64,000 nt of DNA, taken from NCBI RefSeq assembly GCF_014805625.2, contig NW_023998416.1, positions 30,382,068 through 30,446,067 on the forward strand. Reading direction: 5' to 3'. The notes under the pieces were generated by a model that saw only the letters and a list, made by a program, of their open reading frames with translations, was not told the origin of the DNA and ran no database searches. The position numbers and the translations under genes are program-made. The stretch comes from Glossina fuscipes (lineage: Eukaryota > Arthropoda > Insecta > Diptera > Glossinidae). How positions within the stretch are numbered: position 1 is the first letter of the stretch; each line of letters starts with the position of its first letter. Below, piece after piece: positions 37,561 through 49,916 of this stretch.

Positions 37561-40500
37561 CGATGTTTATCTGTACGTGAAAGCTGTCATGTCTATCAAT
37601 TCAAGTAAATACAAAGAAAGCGAGGGTCCTTAATCAAGTATACATTTAAACCGAGTTACTTTTCATATTTTCATACCATTTAATTTTGTCGTTCTAAGTG
37701 ATTGCTTATGTATTTGAAAATTAGATTCAAAAAATTTTATAAGGCATCGTACCATTTAAGCGGTTCGCAAAGTCAATTTTTAGGAGTGAAAGCTTTGCAT
37801 AAAATTTTTGAAAATTTCCACTACATCGAACTCTTATTGGTTTCTTCTCTATAAACTATATCTCTCGAACTTGCCATGTCTCGAAAGTACCTCTTTCCGC
37901 GGCAGATTCAGAATAACGCCAGGACTTAAAACACAAAAAAATTGTGAAATTAATTGATTTTAAATAACTTTTTAGCCAACTCTGACGAACTTTATTGAAA
38001 AGCAGATTAAAACAATTTAGCAAGCCAAAGCCGACTGTTAAATACCCTACGTGACTCTGCTTAACAAAACTCTTCACTCAATTTAGTCATGAAATACTGA
38101 AAATTATACATTATTGCAACGTCATGTTGCTTGCCATGGAAGCTCTTGATGGGAAGAACACGACCTATGTGCTCAAAACTACACTACACTAAATTTAGAT
38201 GCGGAGCATCTATGGAAAAACTTTTTTTATCATAAAATAATACTAATAATTAGTCATTGCTATTGCTTAAGACTTATTTTTGGTACGACACTTATACGAC
38301 ACTTAATTCAAAAAAAAATGGTTCCACATTCTATCTAAATTTTCCATCTCTGTTTAGTATGCTGAAACGGTATTTTTTTTTTTTTTAGATTAGAAATAAA
38401 AAAAACATTTACACTTGGACAGACGGACGGGCATGCTCAAATCGATACAGAAACCAAGTAACAGATCTATAATAGGTCATGGCGTACCATTAAATACCTT
38501 GCACCATCCTACTGGTATTCATGTAACTACTTTTCAATATGGGGCGTTAAATGGGAAGTGTTCGAAAAAGTGATTCGCTCTGAATTATTTTCAGTAACTC
38601 GTCCATGGCCCAAAATCCATCAGCAGACCAAATTTTATCAAAATACCCCAAAAGCTGCGACATGTGGGCTAAACCAAAGAAATAACATGGGCAGACGGGC
38701 AAACGGACCGAGATATAATAAAAGGCGGTCGCATCTGGAGTCCTGCCGAGTTTTGTACAAACTTAATGTACTTTTATACCACAAGTGGTGAAGGGGATAA
38801 TGATTCCCGAAATGGTCTATGCCAGTTCTCCTAATACATGTGATATTGGTATGAAGGCAGAATTTTTTTTTTCTTTTAAAGCAATATTATCAATGTACAC
38901 TACATATTGGCAGAATCGATTGATTAGTCGATGACGAGATAGATATGAGGAAATTTATAACGGATTGCACCATAACGCGATAATTAATAAAATTCAGTTA
39001 TTTAGTTTTTCTCCAAATTATGTAAATTTCGCTATCAATCAGATCTATATTCAAACTTGGCCTATGAAATTCAACCAAGAATATATGTCAATTTGTAATC
39101 TTCTTCTTTTTCTCAACTTTAGCGGCTTTAAAATATTACAAGAAACATAAACGAAAAAGAAAAGAAATAGGAAGCGAACGAAACCCATTCACTGTTCAAA
39201 TCTTAAGGTAACCAAGCAACATGTGTTGTGTATAATATATCCCTAGAGTCATTTTCCTGAGACACGGTACATTAACCGCATCACATCACATACACAATTA
39301 CACGATGAAATGTATGCTTGAAGATTTAGTAAATCACTTACAGCCCAAACGCAGTAGTCCACAAAGCAATCTATGCATATACATGTATATGTATGTATAT
39401 AATTTTTGTTTGCACCTTTATTACTTAGTAATTTTTTTCTTCTTTTTTTTTTTTTTTCTTAACTTACAAAACTCGTTTAGAAACTAGTCTGTTGGCTGTG
39501 TGTGGGTTTTTGTGCATGCAATGCAACTGCCATCAACTTTAAATATAATCAAGTAAATGAGAAGATTTCAGTGCCGCGATTCTCTATAGAGTTTTTCTTT
39601 GCCATTTTCCGTAATGAATTTGAGTAAAAGTAAGAAATTCGAATGTATTTTGAAAATTTTTTGTATTCTTCCTTTATACAACAAGACAGAATTTTCATAT
39701 CAAAAATTTGCTTTATATAAAAATTTAATTGTTTACTGAGTGAATAGTACCGTAAACAAAACTGAAAATGTTTTCTACGATGTTATAACATGAAACGAAT
39801 ATTTTTCTTAGTAATTAATTAATTATTTGAAATTAAAATGAGGTGACAAATAGAATAGCAAGGAGAGCTAATTAGCACCATCTCTAAAAACTTCGACTGT
39901 ACATTAATTCATATTTTGCCATTTTTCACAGCAATTTGAAACTTTATTCGTAGTATTAGCCCTAGTCAAGCCTAGCGCTTAAAAGCGCTTTCTCACACTG
40001 CCCACAATATTCAGATCTACTTAACAACCCTATGCATTTTTAATCGTCTTAGGCGCAAGATATCCATCCACGAACACGTGGTTATTATTGCTCCTCTTTA
40101 TCGAAACAAAATTTGGTTAAGAAATAATTTGCTAAAAAATAATCCGGCATCATAACAATGACCCTGAAACGAAGTATTTTCAAAGCGGTGAATTAAATTT
40201 TGATGCATTAGTGTTTGAAATGAATTCTTCTTCTTTTCTTTTTAAGCACTTATTACAGAAGAGGACTTGTAAAGGACAGTCACAAAGGACCAGACAAAGT
40301 TTAGTGACAGAGGGAAGTTTTTGTTTTGCGTATTAGGAAAACGTGAACGTAAAGCAAGCAAAGCGGTTGATAAACGCCATTATTTATTCTTCTGAAAGCT
40401 TAACAACAACCTTAAAACAAATCCCTTATGTTCGGATAAATCATATCACTTGATGTCTAATCTTGTTCGCTTTTGACAAGTCAAGCAAATTAAATTTTCT

Positions 40501-40734
40501 CTCAGCACTTGTAAGAGTTCTATAAACAGTTCAATTGTTTTTCCGCCAGCAAATGCACAACAATAGGTACAAAAAAAAAAAAGGGAAAAAACACATTTAA
40601 AGAAACTTCTGATTTAGCTTACAATTTGGAAAACATTTTCTTTTGTTAGAATCAACAATCTTTAAAAGGAATACCATATTAACATCGAGGGACTTTAAAC
40701 ATTCTTTGATTGTTTGCTCCTTCTTTACTTGGAT

Positions 40735-40953
40735 TCACTTAAAAATAAATGGATTAAGGCATTTGCCGCCGTTTTCAGCAGAATCAACAGTTTTATATCC
40801 AACATTTACGATCACTGCGCCGTTTCTTGAGCGACATAGCCTCTGGGCGTGATGAGTAATGGCGCATTTTTCTTTGAGATATATGCAAGTTACAAAATGT
40901 AATTCAATCGTGAACAATAAGTTTCTGCGAAGTTCTGCAATAGTGCAATACAT
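40735..40953 (-). other. Possible transposase C-terminal relic
   Basis: The minus-strand frame reads TIAELRRNLLFTIE near its start and ENGGKCLNPFIFK at its end. This faintly recalls the C-terminus of DDE_3/Tc3-like transposases (family pattern TIEEL+..I...I ... GGH....IF). The central part does not match. Weak. Confidence 0.2.
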
Positions 40954-42149
40954 CCTATATCAAGGGATAGAGCCTTTGTCACTGTGGAAAGGTCGTTATT
41001 TCATAAATGGCAAAAGCAATTTGTCATCCTTTTAAAGCCAGCAGGACGAAGTAAATATTGTAAATAACCTCCGTAACCTCCTCCCACCTGTATATCAATG
41101 GTGAACACACTCCAGCAAAATTACATATTAGTATTAATATGATTATCAAAGAAAATCAGAAAACTCGAAAGTGCAGGCTTCTGCGGTCTATGAATGCTTG
41201 CAATAACACATATGTGTAAACATTTTTTGGAAGCCCACTAGGTTTTGTAATTTTATCCTAGCGAAAAAAATTCCAGCCGCTACAGTTCAGAAGAAAGAGA
41301 TAAGCGAATTCAGATTAAAAACAAATTGGGATGAAAGACAAATTGTAGAAGCAGAACTGCCCTAAATAAAGAATATCTATTGTTTTCTTCTGCAGTAGCG
41401 AACATTTTTTTCTTTCTTCAAAATCACATCCTCTACGCAAAAAGCAATCACAGCTCTAGCGTTGTTAAGACAACGAGATCAATTTTGGTAAGTTTTTCAA
41501 TTAATTACTTTTGGAGTAACATTAAACAAAAAAAAAAAAAAAAACGATATTATTTAATCCAATATTTTAAGAGGATGGAATGACATTCGCTAGCAACAAT
41601 TTACCTGTACGCACAGAAGTCCGGCGGATTAAGTGTGTTTCAGCTATTTAACTTTCAGCTCTCCTCTTTCCTTCAACCTTCAAGTAGAAGCATGTTATAA
41701 GAAATGGTAAGATAACGACTGTTGAAAAAAATAAAATATACTTTCATTCGCTAAATCAACTTTAGCTAGTCTCGAGGTCAATATCCAGCAGAATAAGTGG
41801 ATCTTTTTATTAGTTGTTATCTTAAAGAAAATGGTTCACGAAAAGTAATAAATCGCTTTCAGTTGTTTCTTACGTCAATTAATGACGGTAGATACACGAA
41901 CTACTATTCCAACATTCACCGGTTTACTCGAATATGTACAAAAAAAAAGTGTATAGTGTAAAATTGACCTTGACTTGAGAAACAAATTTTATGTGTGCGT
42001 GTATATGTGCGTGCGCGTTTACGAGTGCTGTAAAGGAATTGTATCTCTGATTATGTTTCATCGAAATGTAAAAGAATGACACAGCAACAGGTGTCGGAAA
42101 ATATAAAAAAAGGAAAGAATGTAAAAAATTGTTTCTAAATAAAAGAGAA

Positions 42150-42179
42150 AATAATAATAATAATAATAATAATAATATT
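42150..42179. repeat. (AAT)n microsatellite
   Basis: About nine AAT units. Confidence 0.9.
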
Positions 42180-43254
42180 ATATATGTATTTCAATAAGGA
42201 AGATTCTTTTGCAGCAACTAACAACTTAAAATGCCCGACGTGACGAGGAAAGAAGAGAGCAAACCACACCCACGCACAATTAGCAAAAATTTCTAATAAC
42301 AAATCTAAAAATAGGAACCCACAAGAACGCACAAAGAAAACCGCATTCAAATAATAAAAATTTTAAAGATAAAGTAAGCGCTGAATATCTTATAAACGAA
42401 GTGCAACAATTTGTAGTAGACATTTCCTTTTCTCACATTTTTGTTGTTTTCTCTTTACCCACCAAGCGAATGAATTGCTAATTCATGAAGCACATAACTA
42501 AACAAAACACAATCTTTCAATTGGTTATGAACGCAGCAAATTATGCGGGTAGTAACAACAAACAACCATTGATGACGTACCCTTAGCAGAAATAAGAGAA
42601 TAAATAATTTAAAATGTAAAATTTTTACTTATTTGTAAGTCAAATTGGCGAAAGAAATAAACTTTTTGTTTGGAGCACTTGTTTATCGTATCGATGCAAA
42701 CGTAACCCGCGTTTTTCTTTTTGTCATTCCTATTCGAGATCACAATAAAAACTTGCTTTTCCTCTTCGCTTTCTTTCTTGATTCATGATAATTACCCTTA
42801 AAATTTCATTTAAAAGGAGACGTTTATGAAGACACTCGTTTTCTCTTTATTAATTTTTATTTTGTCAAGCATTAAAATACAATAATTTCAATCACCATTA
42901 ATTCTTTAATCACCAACTCGTCTACAGCGTCTACAAACTACCGAGCTAAGTAACCACAATCCGTTTTCAACTATGTTGCGTTTTGTTTTTTAAATGATTT
43001 TTTTCTTTCTTTATTTTTTTTTTTCGCAATCTTGCGATATGAAGTAATTACCACAAATTTATTAACATCCTTTGTCGTGTACTGAAGTTAGTTCATTTAA
43101 TATTTACTATAAGGCACAGAGATAGAAAACAGTCCGAGATCGAAATGTTTTATGGTTAATATTATATTTTTTCCTTTTCTTATTTTATATTGGAATAATA
43201 CCTTGAATAAAGCTCTCCGCGAATGCGACTATGCGACTTTTGCTTCCACAACTG

Positions 43255-43480
43255 AAACACCTGATTCTGTTCCATTAACAGAAGAGTATTATTTCACACA
43301 AAATTCAAATGCGACTTTGCTTCATCAACTTCGTAAAACACATCTGTAATTATGCAACGGAAACATCTGATTCTGTTTCATTAACAGAAGAGTATTATTT
43401 CACATAGAATACAAATGCCACTCTGTTTCATAAACTTAATAAAACACATCTGTAATTACACAACTAAAATACCTGATTCT
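43255..43480. repeat. Tandem repeat, 106-bp unit
   Basis: CTGATTCTGT starts at 43261, 43367 and (partly) 43473, an exact period of 106. The first two units (TTAACAGAAGAGTATTATTT ... AAAACACATCTGTAATTA) are about 85-90% identical. It makes an open frame in the first unit but not the second, so it is not a conserved protein repeat. Confidence 0.8.
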
Positions 43481-43688
43481 TAAACATATGTTTAAACAAA
43501 TTCTTTTTAATAATTTTCAGGAAGCGCCATTAAATCATTTCAAAATGAGGAATAATGTTATATTATTTATTTTGGGAAAATAATGAAAATTACAAACTTT
43601 TATTCTTTTTCTTTTGAGATTTTTAATATTTTTTTGTGTTATATCATTACTACCATTTTTGTTTTATTTTTATTAATTTTTATTCATA

Positions 43689-44240
43689 ATGGCGCGTACA
43701 AGAAAATGTTTAGTGCAGAATTACATATATAGTGGAAAAAAAATGTTGAAAAAAGATCGATTTTTAAAATCCCTCCAAATAAATAAAAAGAGTGGGTAAA
43801 TTTTAATAAGTACTCTAAATTATGAGAAAAATAATTATATTTGCGATAAGTATTTTTTTCTAGAACACAAAAAGATACCTGAATTGGCATCAGATGAGGT
43901 TCCAATCTAGACACATATAAAAGGAATGGCCCATTAGGACAAGAAGTGGAACAAATGGAACAGGATGGCGACAATATCCCATCAACATCAAGACGATTAA
44001 AGTTTCCGAAAGATGAAAACAAAGTCGGAGAAACCAGTTTCCGAAAGATGGAAACCAAATAGGAGAAAAATCAATGCACTCTTCGAAGTATGGAAATCAA
44101 TAGGAAAAAATCCAAACCAGTTTCCGAACGATAAAAACAATGAAAATTCAAAACAGTTTTCTACAGCGGATTCAGTCAAAATTCAGTACAATTAAACGAC
44201 TTAATGAAGAAAATTAAAAACTTAAAATAGAAAATGAAGT
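43689..44240 (+). pseudogene. THAP-domain pseudogene
   Basis: The ATG at 43689 opens MARTRKCLVQNYIYSGKK, like the THAP N-terminus (family start M.R.C.V..C). The second zinc-binding Cys is replaced by Tyr. Further frames give WVNFNKYS, then ICDKYFF and KKIPELASDEVPI, resembling the W, C-x-x-H-F and AVP blocks of THAP, but with stops and frameshifts. A Lys/Glu-rich stretch near 44160-44240 (KRLNEENKKLKIEN-like) recalls the coiled coil that follows THAP in many proteins and P-element transposases. The origin is either a cellular THAP gene or a P-like transposon. Confidence 0.4.
43995..44140. repeat. Short degenerate repeats in the THAP-like pseudogene
   Basis: The phrase AGTTTCCGAAAGATG(G)AAAC recurs at about 44000, 44037 and (as AGTTTCCGAACGATAAAAAC) 44117. 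This short-period duplication is unrelated to the THAP fold. Confidence 0.6.
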
Positions 44241-44444
44241 TTTAATACCAAAATTATTAGACCATTATTATACCTATTATCGCTCAGCCAGCAAACATGC
44301 TAAGCTGTTCTTGGAAGTTTTTAGCAAAACAAAAACTGAAAGTAAACTAAAGTTCAACTTAAAGCCCAAAGCCACGTAAACCGGAGAAAATTTTGTGTGG
44401 TTTCGCACTAACGTTAGTATTGCCTACATATTTTTAATCTAAGT

Positions 44445-44450
44445 CAGCTG
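44445..44450. promoter_or_regulatory. E-box CAGCTG upstream of ZFAND2-like gene
   Basis: CAGCTG about 185 bases before the start codon. This E-box is one of the common fly core-promoter motifs of housekeeping genes. A single short match, so weak. Confidence 0.3.
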
Positions 44451-44633
44451 TGTCAATTTATGTTCTTTTCCCTTTCGTTTTCGTAAAACAATGACAACAT
44501 GACAGTATAATTTTCTGTTTTTTTATAAACGGTTCTACAAAAAGGAGAAATTAGAAAAAAGAGTGCCTAGCTTAAAAAATAAATTGCGAAATTAAAGCCT
44601 TTTCCTATTGAAGCGAAAACAGAAGAATTTAAA

Positions 44634-45597
44634 ATGGAATTCCCTAATTTAGGACAGCATTGTAATGAAAAATCCTGCAATAAGTTAGGTGAAGATAAAC
44701 GCATCTTCCGATATGTTCAGAAATTATATAGAATGAATTTTTCATAGATTTCTTACCCATGAAATGCGATGGATGTGGCAAGGAATATTGTTGCGATCAT
44801 TTTCATTATGAGCGCCATAATTGTAAGACAGGCATACGTAAAGACTTTCAAGTCCCTCTATGTCCTCTATGTAACGAACCGGTTCCTACCGCTCCTGGCG
44901 TTGAGCCGGATGTAACCGTGAGTCAGCACATTGATCAACAGTGTAAATCCGAAACAAAGAAAATTTTCACAAATCGTTGTTCATTTAAAAATTGTAAACG
45001 CAAAGAGCTGATACCTGTTTTTTGTAGCCAATGTAAACGAAATTTCTGTCTACGTCATCGCCATACCGCTGACCATGTGTGTGATTCGCAGAATACTGTG
45101 AATCAACAGCGTAATTGCGCGTAAGTATTATCACTTTCATTTGCTATCTCTAAAGACCGATATTAAATTTTATAAATTATTGGAAATTTCTTTAATAAAG
45201 CAATGCAGCGGAGCTGAGACGTACGCAAAAGCCACCTAGTAATTTATTTAATGCAAATTTCAAACCTAACGTACATCCCGTGAGAACAACAGCTACAGAT
45301 CATTTAACCAATGGCTCAGTTGGTGTGCAAAATATTCAGGGAAATATGGTAAGAAAGACGCCAAGGAAAATAACAATGCATTTTAAATAGAAAAGTAAAT
45401 TTTTGCAGTCGGAGGATGAAGCATTGGCACGCGCAATAGCACTTTCTATTCTAGAATTAGATGAGTCGAATAATCGTGATCATCGCAACGCTGTAGATGC
45501 GGCCCAAACACAACGCCCTAACAACAACACCAGTGTACCTGTTGGAGGACGTGATAATCAGCCCACAAATAGCAAAGACAAGTGCTCTCTATCATAG
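44634..45597 (+). CDS. AN1-type zinc-finger protein, ZFAND2/AIRAP-like
   Basis: Four coding exons, 44634-44688, 44748-45120, 45201-45348 and 45409-45597, joined in phase, 765 nt, 254 aa. The start MEFPNLGQHC leads into the first AN1 finger (HCNEKSCNKLDFLPMKC, then CGKEYCCDHFHYERHNC). A second AN1 finger follows (CSFKNCKRKELIPVFC, then CKRNFCLRHRHTADHVC). The C-terminal part has a ubiquitin-interacting motif (SEDEALARAIALSILELDE). The protein ends KDKCSLS, a CaaX box of the type prenylated in mammalian ZFAND2B (AIRAPL). The family binds the proteasome, p97 and ER membranes to help clear mistranslocated or stress-damaged proteins. AATAAA at 45643-45648 suggests a 3' UTR of about 70 nt, convergent with Cog3. 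Probably the orthologue of Drosophila CG12795 (number from memory). Confidence 0.93.
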
Positions 45598-45816
45598 CGT
45601 GCTCGTAAAAGTCGACCGGGCAACAACAATTCTAAAGTTTTAAATAAAAATTCTTACTATTCCTCTCACGTTTGCATTTACATTCTCGTTTTTTTTTTTT
45701 TGGAATAAGATTTGCTTTCAGTGTTGTTTTCATTTTCTAATGCATTAAAAATGAAAAACAGTGTAGTTTAAACAAAAAACATTATTGCGTAATTTTTATT
45801 GGTAATTCTTTAAAGA

Positions 45817-48800
45817 TCACACTTGTTCAGCGGTTTTGAGAACTATGTTCTTAAGCGGCGCTGGCGACAAATTTGTAGAAGACGTTATCGTATTGCCATC
45901 TGACGATTCTGAAAGCTCTTGCAAATTTTCCAGAGTTGAGTTGGCTGCACTCGTTCCTTCAAAACTTACTTTTTTTTCTGTGGATAGCTTTCTAGTGACT
46001 GGCGGAGATTGTGAGGCCTGTGGACTTCCTGGCCTTGCATCGCTAGAGCTCATACTTAACTTGCGTTGGGCTGCGGAGAAATTCGCTATACTCTCGACAG
46101 CCAAAATGCTGGCACTAGATAATAATACCGAAACCTGCTCAGCGGACGGGCAACTGGTGATAGTCATGTCATCTTTAGTGTAACCGTTCGTGGTTAGTAA
46201 CTGCTCTACTTTAACAAATGACTGAATAATATTATTCTGTGAATTGAAAAATATATTAGCTCTAATATCTTCGAATTAAGTAAAAGATTATTTTTGTGAA
46301 ATGAAAAAATTAAGTTCAGTCCTACCATTCTTTACTTACCCTTATCGGTCTAAAGATAATGAATTCAGTATCACGATTACTTAAATATAACTGCATGGAT
46401 CTCTGCAAGCTCGGTAAGCGGCTTTTGATTAAACGTTGCGTTTCTTGTATAACGCTACTAGTTTGCTGCGGGCTAGCCCAGGCGCTCTGCCTTAAGACAT
46501 AATTAATTTTTATAGGCTGTTGTTGCTGATCGCTTGCATTTTTTGCATCGTTCTGTATTAATTGATTCGCTTTTTCCAGGAATCCCAGAAGTGGTTTTAT
46601 TAAACCTTGCACTGCATCCGTTATGAATTGTTCGCAAACCAATTTCAACTGGCGATCGACTTCTTTGCGCGAATCCAATAAATGCTCTTTAATTTGGGGA
46701 GTGCCCTCCAATAAAAATTCGAGCAATGCATTATTGCTGCCAATGGCGAACAATTGTTTACGTTTCTGTAATAGACCGAACGCTGCTGTTTTGACTTTAC
46801 TAAAATCTAATGACGTTTCCCTGACTGTGAAATCGACACGAAAGGGAGCAATTTGTTCGCGTAAGATAAGCAAATGTTTGATTTCGAAAAGCTCACCGTC
46901 GATAGGTGTCTGAAACCAAAAACCAAAGAAAAAATGTTTCGCTATGTCGGGAGAAATATTGCGTTTACTTTACCTTACTCTGGGAAATTTTTTTAGCCGC
47001 TGCAGAAACGCTTTCTATGCATAATTTTAAAGCCTCTTGGGAAAGACCTTGGAATATGGGCCGATCTACACAACGATAGAGACGTGATAAACATACGAGT
47101 GTACGTCTCACGGTCGGATACCACATGCCGTGCAAATCTGCCGGTGAATCTAAGTATAAAAATTAGAATTTGAGCTATGAACCTATGATGAGTGAATGAA
47201 AGTTACTCATATTTCTCACGCGGCTAACACTAGTATCCAAGCTTTCAGCCTCTGTAACGTTAGAAGACGTGGATACCAAAGAAGATCTCGAGTCGAAGCG
47301 ACGCATCTGATGCGAATGTGAATCTTGCAGAGACAATGCAATGCTCTAAATGCACTATATTAATATAAATATTTCTTATTTAAAGAAGATATTTTGAACA
47401 CTTACCTCCATCATTTCAAGTTTTTCGGGATAAGCTAAATCTCCCGGCGAGGGGTTATAATTTAAAATATCCGATTGTAGATATAAATGTGCACGAAAAA
47501 CTAAACGTTCTTGAACATCTTGCAACAACTGATTCGCTATAGTGGCAAAAGCTTCTAAAGTAGTAGCTAACAAAATGCGATTTAAAATAATAATAATAGT
47601 AATAATAATGTAACTATTCGACTCCATTGGCACTTACAATTTTGTTGCACCTGTTCTTCTAACATTTCAATACGCAGTATTGAACAAATTTCCGCCAAGG
47701 TTTCTAAATGATTAATGTGTATTATATATGGACGCATACTGTCGTATAAAATACTGCACAAGTTTTCCAAATATGCGCTAAATAGGAACGACAGATTGAA
47801 ATATAACAAAAAAATGGAGATTTATTCGAAGAAACTGTTATGCCCACCACCTTAAAGTAATATGTGAAAGTTGCTAATCGGTTACTGATTACGGACGCGT
47901 CAGTTAGTCAATCAATTAAACTTTTGCACTGAACTTTGAATGATCAGCGATAATAAACTATGGAGGTAAATATGAAGTTTTATTCCCATATCCCCTATGA
48001 CTTATATTGCAGCATTGTTAGCTGTGCGCATTTCACGTACAGGCAGAGGAACATAATTTTTATGGATCGTCTAATGTATATTTCTGCGTATGGCAACCGA
48101 GGTATGCATTTAAAATACCCGAATTGTTTGGTGGTGAGTATAAAAATTAATCATTTAACTAATACTAACGTTAGCTGTTCGCTATCCTTGGCAAAGAATT
48201 GATAATATAAACGTTGCTCATCCTGACATATGTGAACTAGAAATGCGCACGAACTACGCATTAAAGCACAATGATCACCTCTCTGCTGCGCTTGGATATC
48301 TTTAATGGCTTTGTCTACAGCCGGTGTCATAATAGTTGAACGTTCACTTAGGTAGCACTGCTGCAAATCTCCCAAAAGATTTGCATATTCCCGACACAAT
48401 TCCACTCGTGACTCCACCATTTGGGATATGCGTTTAATTTTGGCAGCCGATGTTTGATACTTGCCGTAATATAAAGCAAACGTGGCATCAGGCGAAGTGT
48501 TTGCAGCTTCTACAGCACTTACCAAAGGCTGTTTAGGATGAAGAGTAGCTTCGGTGGCTTGAGCCATAACTTGAGTGACATAATTTCGCATCAAACTGAT
48601 CGCTTTGTTTAAACATTGTTTGTATTTTATGATAAAGGTGGAGGATTCCTTAAAACTGGGCTAAAGATTAGCAAATATATTAGATTATTAGTTTTGAAAG
48701 GCACTTATTAAAACTTACATGCTCTTTTATATAAGTCAGGCATTGATCAATTTTGGTTAAACATTCCTGAAATGATCCCGAAGCTACTGAGAGCGTAGGG

Positions 48801-49460
48801 CTAAATAAACGATGATTGATTAATTCGACCTGATTGAAGTAATGTAAACGATGTTGTATCTCTTCACCAAGTGCTTGCAGTTTTTGCTGTTCTCCTAACA
48901 GTTGCTCACTGGCCGTATTAAGAGCTTCCGTTTTCTGCGAAACAAATGAATACTCATTCTTAAGTTTTTCCAAACGTTGCATGGCCTTTTCTATTTGCTC
49001 CAGTATGCGCAAACACTCTGTGCTTCTAGTTATTAGTTGTTGAAGATAATGCTGTGTATGTATATCGTCATTTTCATGGATTTCGTCTAGTACTTGGTTA
49101 TACCACATTAAGAAATCATTTGTGGTTTCAATGCCGGGCAAAGATAATTGCTGTAGCTTCATTAATGAAGAAGCTTCGGCATCTTCCACTGCTTTCGTTA
49201 TTGCACGTAAGTTGTTCTCTTTTTCCGTCGTCTTGGGACACTAGAATATTTTCGAAATTATTGCTATAGCAAATACTAACCAAATACAATTTAAGACTCA
49301 CCTCCTTGTCGCGTTTGCATACAGTGTCAATTATTTCAAAAAACTCCTGCTGGTGGGCGCTTAAAGCTGCTAAAGGACTCGTTTTACCCTCCCATTGCAA
49401 TAAACGGTTTCGAATTTTTCGTAAATTCTCATTTTCCAACTGAGCAGCGGTGACATCCAT
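45817..49460 (-). CDS. Cog3: Conserved oligomeric Golgi complex subunit 3
   Basis: Encodes Cog3 (Sec34), a lobe-A subunit of the COG tether that guides retrograde vesicles within the Golgi. Nine coding exons, in phase: 49460-49302, 49240-48719, 48660-48170, 47777-47638, 47566-47406, 47345-47207, 47149-about 46974, 46909-46340, 46236-45817. They total 2778 nt, 925 aa, near the Drosophila length. The Sec34 domain with coiled-coil heptads lies in exon 2 (for example [17 protein letters not shown]). The conserved body includes [20 protein letters not shown] (exon 4), [20 protein letters not shown] (exon 7) and [20 protein letters not shown] (exon 8). The last exon is Ser-rich and probably disordered. 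The exon 3 donor is GTTAGT, chosen because it alone restores the frame. AATAAA lies at 45800-45795, only 17 bases after the stop. Confidence 0.95.
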
Positions 49461-49562
49461 CCTACGTCTGCGATTTGAAAAAAAAAAAGAAAAATAAAAA
49501 TCAGTTGTTTTATGGCCACGAATGCCAGATTTTCTCGCATTCAATACATTTTTTCGTTTATA

Positions 49563-49625
49563 CAGCTGAACGTTTTTTGTTAAAATTTGCAGTAGTAGTA
49601 GTGTTGATTATAAGTTGAACAGCTG
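49563..49625. promoter_or_regulatory. Cog3: Two CAGCTG E-boxes upstream of Cog3
   Basis: CAGCTG at 49563-49568 and AACAGCTGATC (core 49620-49625), 57 bases apart, 100-165 bases upstream of the Cog3 ATG. The second fits the AWCAGCTGWT-like fly core-promoter E-box closely. This suggests a housekeeping promoter for Cog3. Confidence 0.45.
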
Positions 49626-49916
49626 ATCACGCAATAAAATAGTTTTTGACAATTCGTAAATTGCTGTTTACGATGTGAATTGTTTTTTAAGTTTGTTTTG
49701 AGGAAAAAGTCCTTTTAATCGCTTTCAATTGGAGTCCAACACAATCAACACTTGAAACAACACTACATTTAGCAAACGGTAACCGAAAAATTTTTTCTAA
49801 CGTGTCTTTTCTACATTAGTGGAAAAGAAATTTTTCAAAATAAACTAAAATAAAAAACATCAAAAATATTATGGCCATTAAAAACATTTCCGACAAAGAG
49901 TGACAAGAAAAGAGAA

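Larger units (their letters stand above)
37600..43240. other. Intergenic DNA between l(2)gl and the ZFAND2-like gene
   Basis: AT-rich sequence with repeat fragments (about 38050-38500, with GGACAGACGGACGGGCATG), poly-T runs, and no recognisable gene. Short frames lack domains. Confidence 0.6.

Noticed and set aside
38558..38791. 77-codon plus-strand ORF
   Set aside because: Lies within dispersed-repeat sequence (GGCAGACGGGCAAACGGACC); not protein-like.
43255..43480. CRISPR-like repeat array
   Set aside because: The repeat unit is 106 bp with no unique spacers, in a eukaryotic genome.
45836..46913. Plus-strand ORFs across Cog3
   Set aside because: Antisense frames of Cog3 exons 8 and 9.
46970..46980. 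Apparent frame problem at the Cog3 exon 7 donor
   Set aside because: The in-phase donor at about 46973/46974 gives a correct junction; my reading of the last bases of this exon is uncertain by one base, so I do not call a frameshift.
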